Positions 24,441-39,285 of a DNA stretch of 64,000 bases are shown here, piece after piece. Position 1 is the stretch's first letter; every line of letters starts with the position of its first letter. The stretch covers positions 186,001 through 250,000 of the forward strand of contig NC_061461.1 in NCBI RefSeq assembly GCF_022581195.2, read 5' to 3'. The translations under genes were made by a program, and so were the position numbers. The notes beneath the pieces were generated by a model, which worked only from the letters and a program-made list of their open reading frames with translations, searched no databases and was not told where the DNA came from. Source of the stretch: Helicoverpa zea (taxonomy: Eukaryota; Arthropoda; Insecta; Lepidoptera; Noctuidae).

Positions 24441-27400
24441 ATGTCGAAAGTAGAGGCGATGGAGAAGGAGGTGTTCGCGGGCAGCGGCGGCGTGGACACG
24501 GAGCGGCTGATGCGCGAGCTGGGGCAGGCGCGCCGCTTTCACCTCGCCAGCTACGCGCTGCTGGCAGTGGCGGTGTTCGTGGCCGCGCTTTACGCCACCA
24601 ACTACGTGTTCCTGGCTGCCGACGTGCCCTACAGGTATACTTGCCTACATACTATCTACATGTCCCCAGAATCATCACTGTCCACGTGACGTCGTCGTGA
24701 AGAAACAAATTTTTATATTCCGAAATACAACCTTGCGGATTTTTATTGCGTGAGGATGATAATATTTTCGGTATTCATTTGGTCTTGAATTAATCAAGAG
24801 ATAGCATTGATCTTTAAAACCGTTAGTTTTATTATTTTAGAACCTAACTAAATTATTTAATTGGAAGTTCAAACTGTATTATAATTAATACGAAATTGCA
24901 ACACACTATGAACTTTAAAAAAAGAAGAATGGCATAACTTCATGTGTATCTATTTGGAAATGCATGAAATAAATTAAGGACTGAATTTAGTCAAGTGTAA
25001 TAAGCCCGTTAGTCACAAATGATTAAAAAAAAATATCGAAGTTATAATTATAATACTACATAATTAAGCGTTAGCTTCACGGATCCAAAACCAATCCTCC
25101 TGCATAATATGGAGTATAAAGAACGAATTTGCTTTATTTTTTTGTAACTTTAATTGGTGAAGGTACATAATAGAGAATATATATATCTATCTATCACTGT
25201 TGAAAAGGCTATCTAAATAGCGAATAATTATTTAGTATGATTTCAATTCGAGTAATCATTGAATGTACGCGAAGTACTAGTGCCTACGCGCTACGCCCTC
25301 GCTACGACGCGTAGCACCTAACCCCGTGCAATATGTGATTACGAGCTAATGCCTGGATTCTATAAAAAGCAAAGATGAAAATATGTCTAATGATCATCCT
25401 CTTGATATTTTTACACACCATGTTGCATTTTACGTCATTTTTAAATAACGGGTAAAATCTGAACTTGTTATTTTTCCTTATTTCACAAAGTACTTTCGAA
25501 AGCAGATTTCTAAAAGCGTGATGACGTGTGTATCGTGCGCACATCTAATGTTTACATTGAAGGGACAAGGTACCGTTATACAGAACTGATGATGTTACTT
25601 GCGTCGGCCCTCAGCGTGCGCAACCTAACAGGAAAACTGCTCCAAGTTATTGGGGATTCACATACTTACAATATCCATTTCAAATCTTAATTGAAACCAC
25701 AACTTTTTGTATATTGCTTATTTATTTATGAGACAGGTTTTACATGTTTTTATTTAATTTTTTTATTAAGCTACTCGCGTTCAATCAAACGCCGGTAATC
25801 CCCATCTTCATTATTTGCTAGACATTCACAAAAACATAGAATGTAACATTAGCGTTTGTGGTGAGATGATGTCGTGTTTATATACTAACACAAGTTAATG
25901 GTGCGATATGCTTCATACTCTGGTGAGATAATTTGTATGTATGTACTGAGTTTCACGAGTAGTTACAGTTAACAAAGTGGTTATTGTCATATAACTTCAT
26001 TAGTTAATCATCACTCGTGTTCCATTTAACTATCAGCAGACATGTCCAGGGCGCGCTTAAGATATTCATCTGCGTTGACCCGTGCTAAGCGGAAGTATAA
26101 TGAAAGTTAGCAATTTCGACCCTATTACTAATGATATTACGATGAGAATCGCAAACTGATCAGGTTGTCTGGTTGGCCTCTTCCTCGCACGAGTCGGCAC
26201 TTCCTTCCGCGAGATCGCGCAGAACTACCGACACAATGCGATACTCTGTGATGCGTAAATCAGCGACTTGTCACCTCACAAACACGTTGTAGCTGACACT
26301 GGACAAATTCAGACAAGACAGTGTGTCATACGACAACGAGCAACTCTTGAACATTATACCTCATTCAATAAGCTTATGGTTATTGCTTCTGTTGTTTAAT
26401 GGCGACCAACGCTGACTTATTTTTATTACTAATTAAAAGTAATTAAAATAACTTATTTATGACTTGGATAATTATATAACTGTTACATGTCAATATCCTT
26501 TATAAGATCGATGGGTTCGACCTCTGCATAAATCACTAGAGTCCTAGCTCGCGTCTCTTTGCAGAATATAAATAACGATGATTTATTGAAATGCTTTTGT
26601 TTCACTTTTTGTCGAGTTTATCAGCTTTGAGAAAAACCCCAAAGAGCACACATTGTTGTCACTAGTGTTTTAGCAACAAATTGTAAAACCGCAGAGTACA
26701 TCACAACATGTATTCGATGTAATCATTGGATCAACAAGCTGCTGCCACCGGCCAATAATATTTGTATTGCTTTATAATATTGATATAGACAAGTAACTTA
26801 GAGGACACCTAGGTCCGGGAACAAATTGTATTTTTTGCGTGTTTATTTGTACCCGAAATTCTCCAAAACTGCAGAACCTATTTCAAAATTCATTCAATGT
26901 CGGGAAGCTACAATACTCCTAAGTCACGTAGTCTTATAATTTCAATTATTTTCTCCGGGTAAAACTGAGAGAAACAGCCTAGCATGTCATTAGGTACCTG
27001 TCTAACTAGTCGTCCTATGTATAGTATGCACTACTTATTTTACAAACAAGACATTGTAGAAATCGCGACTATACAATCTACCGTAATTAAATAATTGTTT
27101 AACTTAATCGAGATAGATTAATTTACACGGTTCGTTAGTGTTAAAACAAAACGTTGAGAGGTATCATTAAGCGTCCTATTAGTGCCTAGATATTATCTAG
27201 TTTAATGATATGCTGAGTGTCCGTGCATCCGGTGCGTCAATACAGTCTTCTGGGAACATCGTCAGATCTTGGAATATATTTCATTATTGTTTTATTATTT
27301 TTGAAGAATCCAAAGAATTTATTTAATTTAGTATTACGCCTTTCTCAAATTAGTCATGGCAGTTGTTGCCGAAACGAATGCATTTGTTTCACTCGCGTGC

Positions 27401-30400
27401 CACGCTAATTACATGAGCATAACGGAAACTACTGATGGCTACGATTCCTTGGGCTCCAAGTAAGTAGCTAGTAGTGGAGTGTTTGTAGAGAAAGTCAATA
27501 GTTGTGAGGCGCAATGTTTACAAACAGACGCACATTGTACTCGGCCGTATGTAAACGAGTTTATCTGTCGTGTCCGCTGTATTGTAATGCTTTAGTTTAA
27601 CGGCTATTTGTAGTTAATGTTCTTTACATGCCGTACGATGCTGTTGTTGATAAGTTAACTCTGTGTACACTTTGTGAAAGTTTTTGAATTTCTTGCTTTA
27701 TTGGTCTAGTGGCCGTCCCATCATGTTTGCTTAGCTCAAAGATTTGTGCACTATCTTGTACTTCCCGCGAAGCTAACTGATCTCTTTGTTCTATTGTCCT
27801 AGTGCTACCTTAGCATGACTGCTGAATAGAAATGGCAAAGCTTCATAGGCACTTGACGACCTTGCACTAATACCTTGGAGGCAGGTGGTTTATAACCACT
27901 AGACCACCCTGACTGGGCTTACTGCGACGTAATAACAATAAACTAGTTTTCGTATTTTGAAATGTTTATGTTTTTTTTTTTTTTAAATAGGATTACTTAT
28001 GTAAAAATGTTAGAAAATGATAAATACAAAAAAAAATAAGTGAACACCTGTTCTCACTTAGCTATCAGATCAGTAGGTATTTGACCTTTGACATCCCGGA
28101 CGTAAACTTTATTGACATTTTCGATTTCGATTTTCGATCAAGTAGATCAAACGAGTGTAACATCTGGTGCATCAGTCCGAGTGGTGAGAGTATCAGACAT
28201 TATCGCTATTAGAACATCCGATCACCATTAGTAAGACACAACACAAATACTGCACAGAGCACGGTGCACGGTGCACCTACCGACTCAAACTTTGTATTTT
28301 TACACTACCTCAGTCAATGATTCTGATTCAAAGGTTCGTCATTAAGTTGAGGCGAATTATTTATTCAGGTGATATATATTGCGTGATATTTTATTAACAT
28401 TATAACTATACTGTGAGCACACCTGTGAGTACAACAGTACTGCATACACATACACATTTATTTGCCATCAATTTTTAAACTACAGCAAAATTACTTCATA
28501 AGACTCAATAATTAACCGAGGTAACGCGGCAAATATTTTTAAGGTTTTTTTCTACCATAAAAGTACCGTCACGCATCAAACTACTGTATAATATAATAGT
28601 TAAAATTACAGTTTCTACTGATCATCTCCAGTTGGCGTCATTCGTGACTGTTTGTTTGTAGTGTGTTATTTCCCATATAATACGCTATCCTTTACAGCAT
28701 GGCCAATTTAACATGTCTTGTTGACAACTTAACTGCTCGTTTATGTTCTAAAAATATAACAGGCGAGCTTGTTTTGTTTTAGATGTTTTCAGAGTAGGTA
28801 TATTTTTACCAGTTTCACTGTTTGATGAGTATGTACACTTTTCCTCATTAATTATAATACATGAATTACCCATTTTGCGCCTGTGTACATAGAAAAGCAA
28901 TTGTCACCATTATTAGTAGTTAGGTGTAGTACCTACATAGAAAGAAGAAAAACGCCGACAGAAGAGTAATATTAATTAATTATCAACCTTGGTGCATGTA
29001 GATATTTTAATGAATTATTAAAAATGAAAATAAAAATCTTTAGCATTCTTCGGCGACACACGAAACAACAACAGATGAAGCCTTGTTAGATAGACAGGAT
29101 TGTATACCGTTTAAATGAAGCAAGAGTTTGTTCTTGAACTAGAAGCGCGCTGTACTACATTATATCGTAGTATAGAATTAGTAAGCTTGTTATACATGGA
29201 GTAGATATTGTTGAATGAGGCGGTAAGGAGTCGTTCCGCGGATGCGCTTCGTTAGCGGCGCTTGACCCGTCCCGTACGCGCTCATTACCGCATACGTGCC
29301 CACGCGCATCTTTCACAACGACAATCTTCTCATTATTACCGTCTTCGGTTAGTTTTCTAGTAAAATTATCGTTTTGGGAACAGAACTATAATCATAAATA
29401 AGTACACACATTTAGGAAGATGACAACAAAGGTCTTCGTGGTCTACCATTCTCATTTGCTGCCACTTGTTTTTATTCATGTTTTAGGTTTTTTTTTCTCT
29501 TAGAACTAGTAACATGTCATGAAGTCATCCTACAAAAACATTAAATATAATACATATGCTAGTCATATACTAGATTATCCAACGTTTGCCTCGGATGGGT
29601 GCACACGTGCGCCGGGTCAAGTTCAAGCGAGCTCATTTGCCAAAATAATGGCTTTCGGAAATTGAACTAAGTATGCTGTACTGCTGATGATAGACTAGCT
29701 CAAACGTTTCTCGCAAAAACTAGTCAAAACTACAATGTACAATGTAGCGAGCGTTTTTGTTCATCGTTCGGGTATTCACGAAGAGTCTTTGCACATTAGC
29801 GTTGATTGTCACTCATTGTGTATATGTTTGTGTTCGTTTATTTGCTTAATGTAAAAAAGTGGTTCGTTTGAGATCCGGTACGTAATGCTGGTGGTCTCCA
29901 GCAACAGGTTTGTGTAGTTGCTGCAACAGTTGCTGCAGGTCCAACGTGACGCGACCGTGACTTACTTGTACACAATGTGTTCAATAGCCTGCCACTCGTA
30001 TTGACGAAACGTAATGTAACTTATTACCATTTTCTAAAATGCCCAGAAAATTTTATTTAAAGTAAGTACTGAGAATATTTAAATTTTTAGGACGTCTTGT
30101 TTTTGCAACTACCACGAAGCTTATTGTTAAATAATAAACGTAACAAAAGTTATAGTAAGTAGGTAATTTGTCATTGGGATGGTCACTGAAGTATGTAGGT
30201 ACAAATACGTAAATACGTAAAATACGTAGGGAGCTTAAGGCTTCTTTTAACTATTTATTGAAAAATATTTTGTGTTCATACTGAAACAACTTTTGTAATC
30301 GTAAAAACGCTCTAGTTTTTGCGACTGTAGTCTAGAGACAGCCGGCAACAGTCACTTTACTTAATTGATCAATAAGCAATAAAACTAATTTTCCTCAAGT

Positions 30401-33400
30401 TAATCGAGGCCTATGCTTAGTTACCGCGCTAGTCTAACTTTTTATGGGGATATTACGTTGATTATAGTCATAATTCTTGATTTATTTCATCGTTATCCTG
30501 CGTTAATAATAGTACAAGAGGAATTGTGGTTGCGCACACGAGGATTATCAACAGTCAGTTATCGCACACGGGAACATGTGCCGGGGTTACACTTGTACGT
30601 ATGTTATCTTCTACTTCATCATTAAGTATCAAAATATGTATGAGACTAGCATTGTGCCTGAGGATCCTTGTAATCACGTTATCACGATGACAATAATGAC
30701 TGTCTGTCCATCTGGTGCGAGCTATATACGGACATTGTGACGTCACACATACCGAGCAACAATAGCTCATTATTTGACAGTTTGGTGGCACAGCTGCTGA
30801 TTGCAATATAAATGTGCTCAAGCGCATAATGCCTCTAGGAGTTGACGCCGAGTGAATCTTGTTCACCGTGTTCGGAAGGCTAACAGCCCTAATAGGGAAA
30901 AGTTCCATTGCATGTCAAATAGATGAAGTTATTATATGGCAATATACAAAACAGTTAAGAAACGCTGAATTAGTAAAAGTGCCAGACATAAACGTGAACA
31001 TTGAAACCACAGTTAATAAATCAAGAAAGGTCAACGTATGATATGAGGTATCAACGTGAAAATAGATGCGGCGTGCTGGGAGCATAATCATTAATCATAA
31101 GTCAATAAATTATTCTAAGAATGGACATTATCTAACCGCTATTACTGGAGTAAATGGCAGTGGTATCTTGGACTGTAAATAGCCGAAGGGCGCCGGGGGC
31201 AGCCGGAGGCAGTGGGAAGTAGCGTCAGGACATCGACTGCACTGTGACGGGCGTCAGGCAGGTCACACGGGAGCTACCACGCTACTGATAGTGGCGATAC
31301 GTCACGCGATGCAGCGCCACCGCAGTAACTTCAAACGTAATTTATACTTAGAATGATTCCCACAGTTGCAAGAGTTACATACATGTTTTGGTACAAATCT
31401 AAGAGTTACAAATCATATTGTAATACCAGCATTTTCAGCGAATTAGTTTGACCTGTTTCTCGGCTGAAGACCTGCATAGTATTCGCATGTAGCCGCCAGA
31501 GTTTATGTAAATTCTGCGTAGATGTTTATTTACGACGGGTCCTTGTGTTACCGAAATGTCTTGCTAATCATATAACCTTGCGATAAAGACTGTCCTCATA
31601 ATAAAACTCCATATAAGGAAGTCTATCAAAGCTCATGTAAAGATTTAGAAGAGATATTAGACGTTAGGCGATAGGAAGCTTTCCTGGCAAGTTTTCCGCG
31701 AGAGCCGACCTGAATACCAAGTGACACTGGTGTGAGGTCGCCGACTGACCACGTGTCACGCCTCATTACTAGTTCACTACCTCATAGGTTGATAGATGGC
31801 ACTATTACTTGTCTATATTATTATGGTATTGCAGTATTGCCCAAAAATGTAACTCTCTTATCGTCGTCGATATAGAATAAGAAGAGTAGATTTAGTAAGA
31901 AGTTTGAATGCCCTGCCTTTATTAACGATGCATGTTTTGATATAAAAGTATTTTGGGATTTGTTCATTAGGAGTTGATGAATTGATTTTATTGTGTTGAG
32001 CAAACATGATCAAAATGTCGAATAATTAGCGGCGGTTGTCGATTAATGAAACAATTTTTGATACTAAATGATGTATCATGTTAGCTCTTGTGGTTTATTA
32101 TACGGATATTTAACACCGCCCTTAAGTTTTATAAGACCATAGATTTATGAAGTATCGACAATTTTATAAGCCGAAGTTGTTACCTGTTGTTATACCCACC
32201 GTATGACATAGGACTTCAAACAAAGTACCATTATAGTTAACAACATCATACTAAGCACATATTATGTATTTACCAGACTGGTACATCGCAATAGCATGTG
32301 CTTGTGAATATAATAATATCGAGCTGTGTCTGTCCGTCTGTCTGAGGCTGTCAGAATCCATTGTTCCGGTGAGAATTTACCGGGAGCACATTGTAGAGCA
32401 AAGCAATATAACACAATGTATGTGTTACTATACATATTGATATTTATGATTCAATTGGTTACTATAATCCTTCTATTATAATTCATTCTTTATGATCACT
32501 GACCGGGTAAGTATCGTAATTTGTGTGGGATGAGGTGAATTTATAAAATTCGAGCCCAATATTGATGTTTCGCAGATTGGTCCTTCACCTTAACGTTTTG
32601 GGATGTTATAATGGCATCGCTACTGAATTAATTAACTTATTTGAATAATTGAATACTGATGAGTTTATTGCGGCGCGCGCTCGCCTATCACTGCGCATCA
32701 TTTGTTTGTGATTTGTTATAGTTTTTAAATCTATTAGATCCAATCCTTCAGTCGATTTCTGTGCCAGAATTAAAAAATGCTATTTGCATATATTTTATTT
32801 AATAAGTCAAACTAGGCCATCACCTAGTTGAAATACATTTTCGATTAAAAAAAAAATATATATATATAAGTACCACGACTAGGTACTGGCTGCAAATATT
32901 AGATTTTGTTAAGAAAAGTTGTAGTTTACTTATTGTCCGAGCCAGTTTGTAAACACACCAAGTCAAACAAGCACCAATCAATATTTAGTTAATGTCTGCA
33001 GTTGATTTAGCACCGGAGTGTCAGGAACCTACTTGTAGCAGACAAACATTGTGGCAGGCTCCCATCTCTGCAGCATCGCAAACAGTTGAACATCAACTAC
33101 ATATTGCATTACAACACACATGATGCTGCAAAGACACGAGCCACACGAGCTTTTCTTGCAAGAAGATCGCATTTTGACCTGTTCTAAATATCTTAAACAG
33201 CTGTGTAACATGTACTGTTTGTCCTAAGATGCGTGGTGCCAGAGTGCGAGTCAGCGAACAGCACGGACTACAGCCCGGCGTGGCTGGAGGGCGCGCTGCC
33301 GCCGGGCGGCGTGGAGGCGCGCTGCTCCCGGCGCGCGCCGCGGGACCCGCAGCTGCCGTGCCAGCACGGCACCAGCTTCGGCGAGGAGTTGCTGCCCTGC

Positions 33401-36400
33401 GACCGCTGGCTCTACCAGTCCAACAACACTATTGTCACTGAGGTACGTCATTTAGCGTGCTTCAAACTGTGCATACCTACTCAAGAGACACTGGCCATGG
33501 AAATTAGATGATAACAAAACTCATAACTGTTTTCGGCTTTGAGAATGACAATGTTTCTAAATTATGTTAATGCTATAGGTACATAAGCAGAATATTATAT
33601 TATTTTGATTCTGATTGTGTTAAGGATAACTTCCTCACTGTCAGACGAACCATTAGTCAAACGTGATTTGAAATTAATAATTACATTCATGTGCTAATGT
33701 AATGACCATTTAAAGTCAATAGAAGAAACATTAGAGAGGAAAAATAAAAGACCCTAGCTAATTGAAATTCAGCAGTTGCCTGAACTTACCGAAATGCACG
33801 AACATGTTGAAACACATTTAGCACGGATGACCTCTTACAAGTACGAACACTATTTTTGAATGAGGTACTGTTCGCCAAATGTCAGTTGAGGTGCAAAAAA
33901 TTAAGGACGGTAGTGTACTCCTGCTAACAATCTCATGACACTCAAACAGTGATGCAGTTGAGCATGCGTGAAATGTAGAGGATAGGTGGGCGTGAGGCAT
34001 GCACGATAACAACGAAAGCGAAAGGGACCTACATCCATTGATATTGAACTATCGAACGGCCTTAACTTTACACTTGCATAATTGCACTCCACAAGAATAT
34101 GCAGAAGATCAATCTTGTAATTAACTGATAATTAAAATAATGTTACCAAAAACAGAGACCACTGTTGCGACATATCAAGCGATTAAGGATATTCATGACC
34201 TAAAGATAAATACGGTCACACTTAATAGCAAGATAATTCTATCTGGAAAGGGTTCCAATTATGAATGAATTTTGTAGAGAATTTTAATCCATAAGAGGCA
34301 ACGTAAGAAATGTCAGTGAGGCTTCTGATACGAGCGAGTCGCGTGCGCAGGTATCGATCTAATAAGATCGAGTAACCAACACAATGCTGTTGTCAACAAT
34401 GACATTTTTCTAATAATGCATTATGTGTGTTATTACTCAAACTAGTTTAAGAATAAATATTTCAGGTAATTACTGACGAGGTAATTAAGCTTAACAAAGA
34501 TAACGAAAACATAAAGTTTGAACTTTAAACATTATGTTATGTTGTATGTTCTATGGCAGACGGATTGCGCGTTGCTTAACTCAATTTTTTACCCGATTGT
34601 TTTCAATGGTATTACAAAAACTGCAAGCCGCGGACCTAGTCATGGGCAACAAAATATTTATTGTCTCATTAAGTAGTATAAGTAGTGCGTTCAAGTATTG
34701 GCATTGCAAAGTGGGTCAGCAGTGATATGCTCTCGCGAGGTCGAACACTTCAGCTCAAAACTATTACTTTTAAGGACCAGCACTGTTCAGAAATATTTGC
34801 TACGACCTTCGGCTGTTCGAGACTTAAGTAGACCTCATGTTTTAGAGGGCCTCTTGTGATTCTCTCAGCACATTATATGAATTAGCTGTCACACTTATTA
34901 TTTCTTCTTTACACACTGTATTTCATAAAAGTGATATGCTCCGAATGAATCGTAACACAGCGTGACTCCAATTGTTGATCTATCAAAGCTTTGCGTCTGG
35001 TGATTTGTCTCGGTGAACAATATGTAGATTGTCCGCGGTGCGTTGGTCACGGCTATTGATGATGTCTGCGGCGGGCAGGTCTGATCGCGCTCTGATAATG
35101 CAGCGATTAGGCGCGTCACGGGTGAGCGCTCGGCCTCGCCACCGTCGCGCCTCGCCTCACAACCTCTGTGCCAGATGATGCTGCAGATATCAGTATTAAT
35201 ATCATATTTTATCTTATTAGCGTGCTGTAGTAGGTAGTTCTTTATCCTAAAACGACACTAGTCATTTACATAATTTGCCACGACTGTTACAAAACAGCGT
35301 GAAATCCTAGTTTTGCATCCTCAGAAGTTTTGTTTAGGTATGTGTCTCACACATTACTGTTATTAATTTCAGTTCAACTTGGCATGTCAAGAATGGAAGC
35401 GCACTCTGGTGGGCACGGTGCACAACATAGGCATGCTGGTCTCTCTGCCCATACTCGGATACATCTCCGACCGGTAAGCCTATATTCATTCACCATTGAT
35501 GTTTTACAGAACCTGCTACTAAGTAACGGGGAGCCAATGGAATCATTTCGTATTGTTTTATATTCTATTTTCATACTGAAATTGCAGTTGGGGCAGAAAG
35601 CGCGCGCTGATCCTGAGCTGCACGCTGGTGGGCGCCATCGGCTCGCTGAAGGCGTTCTCCATCTCCTACGAGATGTACATCACCATCGAGTTCCTGGAGA
35701 CCATCGCCGGAGCCAGCGCCTTCCCCGCCGCCTACATCATGAGTAAGGAACAATACAATTACCAAACGATCTTCTCGAAATAGTTTTCAGTAGATTTTAA
35801 CAAATGATTGTATTGTTTCCAGCAATCGAGCTACTTGGCCAGGATAAACGAGTACTAACCACAGCTTTTCTAGGCATCATGCTTGTACTAGGAGGACTGA
35901 GCTTTGCTCTCCTGGCGAAGGCCTTCCAGTACTGGCGCACCTTCATCATCGTAGTATATCCGCCTTCTCTGCTGTTCTTGTTGTACATATACTTGCTGCC
36001 TGAGAGTATCAGGTGGTTATTGTCAAAAGGGAGAAAGGAAGAAGCTGTAGAGATTATATTGAAGGCTGCAAAAATTAATAAAGTGACACTGTCAGACGAG
36101 ACGATGAAACAGTTAACAGAAGAGAAGGTAAAGCCGGTGGAGGAGAAGAAAGACGAGAAGGCGGAGGAAGGGCTGTGGATGCAGGTGTTCCACTCGCCCA
36201 TCATCATGACGCGGCTGGCCATCTGCTCGTGGTGGTGGATAACGTGCACGTTCGTGTTCTACGGCCTGGCCATCAACTCGGTGTCGCTGGCGGGAGACAA
36301 GTACACCAACTACATGCTGGTGGTGAGCGTGGAGGTGATCGCTGTGGTCACCAACGCGCTGGTGCTGGACCGCATCGGTCGCAAGCGCACGCTGCTGTGC

Positions 36401-37635
36401 GCGTACACCGTGTGCGGGCTCGCCTGCGTCGCAATTCCTTTCGTGCCTAAAAGTGAGTATTGTGCATGGATACTTCATATAGAGACATTCTAGATAATTT
36501 TACATGCTTACGATCAATTCGGTCGTACTGGGGCAAACTTTTACAAAAAAGCTAACTAAATACCCTTTTAATACTCGGGTTCAGATATAAACTCTTGCTC
36601 AGATATTTAATAAATTGATTAACTTGCAGATTTGTCATGGCTGGCGACGCTGCTGTACCTGGTGGGCAAGGTGGCGATTACGCAGGCGTTCAGCGGCATC
36701 TACATGTACACGTCGGAGCTGTTCCCGACGCACGCGCGGCACAGCCTGCTCGGCTTCTGCTCCATGGTGGGCAGGATCGGCTCCATCGTCGCGCCGCAGA
36801 TGCCTCTGCTGGTCAGTCAATGTCAAAGTTAAATAGGCTTTTGCAGGCTACTATCAAACGTTACACTAGTTGCACCAAAAAGTTGGTCTTATGGAGAAAA
36901 GCCGACAAGAATCTCCATAAGTCAAGACTCTTATCCAACTGCAATTTTTACTAACTTCTGAAGCATCAAACCTACATGGATAAACATCTAAAGCAAGATA
37001 TTTTCAAACCACATCTGTAGCTGTACCTGCATTGCTTTTATTACAACTAGGCATACCTACTTAATTGTATATGCCATGTATAAATCTGTTGTAATTACTG
37101 TAGTTATCTACAAATGACAGCGCCTGTAATGTTGTATTCCATTGTGTGACCACTTCATATAACATAGTATCAGATCACACGAGGCGATGTGAGCCGTGAT
37201 GTCAGCTCATTCTCTCACTATTCTCTCAACAAATAGATTAAATCAATAATAAATAATGTAGTACAGTATTAAATCAATAATAATGTGTAGCGTAGTAGAA
37301 GAGTTTCTGGTTGTCTATTGTTTGGCAATAATTGATAAACGTTAATGAAACTCATGAAACGTACCAGTTCGAAGATACAAACAAATTATTAAACGATGCT
37401 TAGCTCTTCTTATCCGTATATCTAATAACATGAAGTGTTTAATTTCCAGGCTATTTACGTGGAGTGGCTGCCATCAGTGCTGTTCGGTTCGACGGCGCTG
37501 GTCGCCGGCGCGCTGATGCTGACCACGCCGGAGACGCTGAACACGCGACTCCCGGACACCATCCGCGAGGCCGAGCAGATCTCGCGCCAGGACCCCGCAC
37601 CCGTCACCGAAGTGCAGATGACTACGAGGCCTTGA
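24441..37635 (+). CDS. SLC22-type organic cation/anion transporter-like gene, copy B
   Basis: Complete seven-exon gene: 24441-24634, 33229-33442, 35373-35473, 35588-35742, 35823-36452, 36630-36811 and 37450-37635 (TGA), giving about 553 residues. All junctions keep frame and use GT-AG. The predicted major facilitator protein has TM1 in exon 1, then a large extracellular loop with conserved cysteines (CVVPECE, then RCSRR, PCQH and PCDRW) and N-glycosylation sites (NSTD, NNT). The loop 2-3 motif DRWGRKR is split over exons 3 and 4. PESIRWLLSKGR precedes a Lys/Glu-rich central loop (near residues 300-345), and YTSELFPTHARH lies in exon 6. These are SLC22 signatures; the substrate is unknown. Exon lengths 101, 155 and 182 equal those of copy A, showing tandem duplication. 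Exon 5 equals copy A exons 9064 and 9661 fused. Confidence 0.92.
24635..33228. other. First intron of SLC22 copy B, 8.6 kb
   Basis: AT-rich and largely featureless to me. It holds the SINE-like fragment at 27840-27915 and simple (TA)n near 32855. No internal gene is supported; all open frames are short and without motifs. Confidence 0.5.
27840..27915 (-). repeat. tRNA-derived SINE-like fragment
   Basis: On the minus strand it reads GGTGGTCTAGTGGTTATAAA, like a pol III A box in tRNA-type SINE heads, followed by cacctgcctccaaggt. A related plus-strand sequence TGGTCTAGTGGCCG occurs at about 27703. No B box is clear, so these are fragments. Confidence 0.35.
33443..35372. other. Intron 2 of SLC22 copy B
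   Basis: Nothing recognised beyond ordinary intron sequence. Confidence 0.5.
36812..37449. other. Last intron of SLC22 copy B
   Basis: AT-rich intron without features I can support. Confidence 0.5.
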
Positions 37636-39285
37636 CCAATACCAACTTAATATAAAACTATCAACGTGTAATTTTAAGGAGACGTATTTATATGCTTCGG
37701 TTTCACTCGTGTCTTCCAATTATGTGTAAATAATGGTGCCACATAGATATTATATCTTTAGTAAAGTGTTAGATGCTAATATTAAGGTAAAGGCACCCGG
37801 AGTGGAAGCAGCAAGAGGAAATAGATCAGACTTTAATACTACTTCTGGATTACGCCTTGAGCAGGGGAACGGAGCTGTAGATACACCTATGGTGTTATCT
37901 CATGATGTTCTGCTGTTCGATAGCCATTACGTACAAACTTAATGTCGTCGGTATTTATAATATAGGTAACGTATTTCTAAGTGATGTAGTAGGTTAAGAC
38001 AAATAGTAAAGCTATCAATGTGATAATTTTATACATCTTGTACTGTTGAAACATTTTCGTAGCCGTGATACTTAGTACACATATACTCCCGACAGATGTC
38101 ACCGCTGCGATGCATTTAATTACAATGAAATACTTTGTGCTTACCTTAAGTTCCTCAATATTATTTACATAGTTGTTAATTTTGTACACTTGCCGTTACC
38201 ATAGCAACTAATCAGTGCACAAGACTGCAGTAGCAGTCAGTATACGTTATCCGTCATGATGTAATGAGTAGAGGGTCCAAAACTATTTTTGTAAGATTTA
38301 TTGTTACCATATACCTAGTTCAGAAATACAATGTAGACGTTGACATTATAATGTATAAGTTCAAAAGTACCAGGGTACTAAGTGTATGTCAACGTGTTGT
38401 GTAGACATAAGATTTATTTATTGTGTTACACGAGTACTAGATTTTAGTTAAGTCAATAGTACCCTTTGTAATATAATTCTTTTGTAAATAAGTAAATGAA
38501 AAATAAGAAATTAAATCGTGTTTCTTTATTTTTACGATACCTACTTCAAAAGCTGTGACGTTTTGCTAAAACCATCGGCTGCCCCACAGGAGACAGGCTG
38601 TCATTAAATCATTTGTTAACGTCAAGATCACGTTTTCATGTTAAACTAGTCGTAAAAATATCTTGGCCTGAGACCACTAGCCAACGAGACACATTAGAGA
38701 GACATTACTTATTCCTTAATTTAGAATTAAATGCAGATTATGCTATTAGCCCACAGTGTCGAAGGCGAGTGGTCACGACACTTCGCTATCATGAGTTGCG
38801 CAAGCTGCCGACACCGCGTGCGTGGAGCGCACCTCACGCGTGGGCAGATCATAACGAGCCGCTTGTGAATGGGTTTATGTATAACGACCCAAATAACCCG
38901 TGGCTTTGATCGTAAACCCAGCGGTCGCGGATTCGGGCCGCGATGTATCCCCTACTCCCGAATTATCCGTGCAGTGTTCCAGCGGCCGGCGGTCCCCGCG
39001 CGCGCCAGCACTCGGCAATATTAGCCGCACATATCATAACGTTGTCCATGCGAGATTTATATCCGAGGTATAAATTAACCGCTGTATTGTGGGATCAACG
39101 CCGTTTGATCTGTTATTCGCATCAGTGTCGGCCGCGAGGTGGAACGTAAACAGTGGGATTTATGTGGTTACGACGGTGGTGGATGAGCAGTGCGCGAGTG
39201 AGGGTCATGTGTGACGTCACATGGTGCGGGGCTGGTGTGCTGGAGCCCAGCAGTGGTCGCTGGTGAGGAGTGACGGCGTGGCACC
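37636..39285. other. Transporter 3' UTR and K2P upstream region
   Basis: Contains the copy B 3' untranslated region (no canonical AATAAA close to the stop; ATTAAA near 38509) and the presumed K2P promoter and 5' UTR. A GC-rich part lies at 38920-39010. No further gene is supported. Confidence 0.45.
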
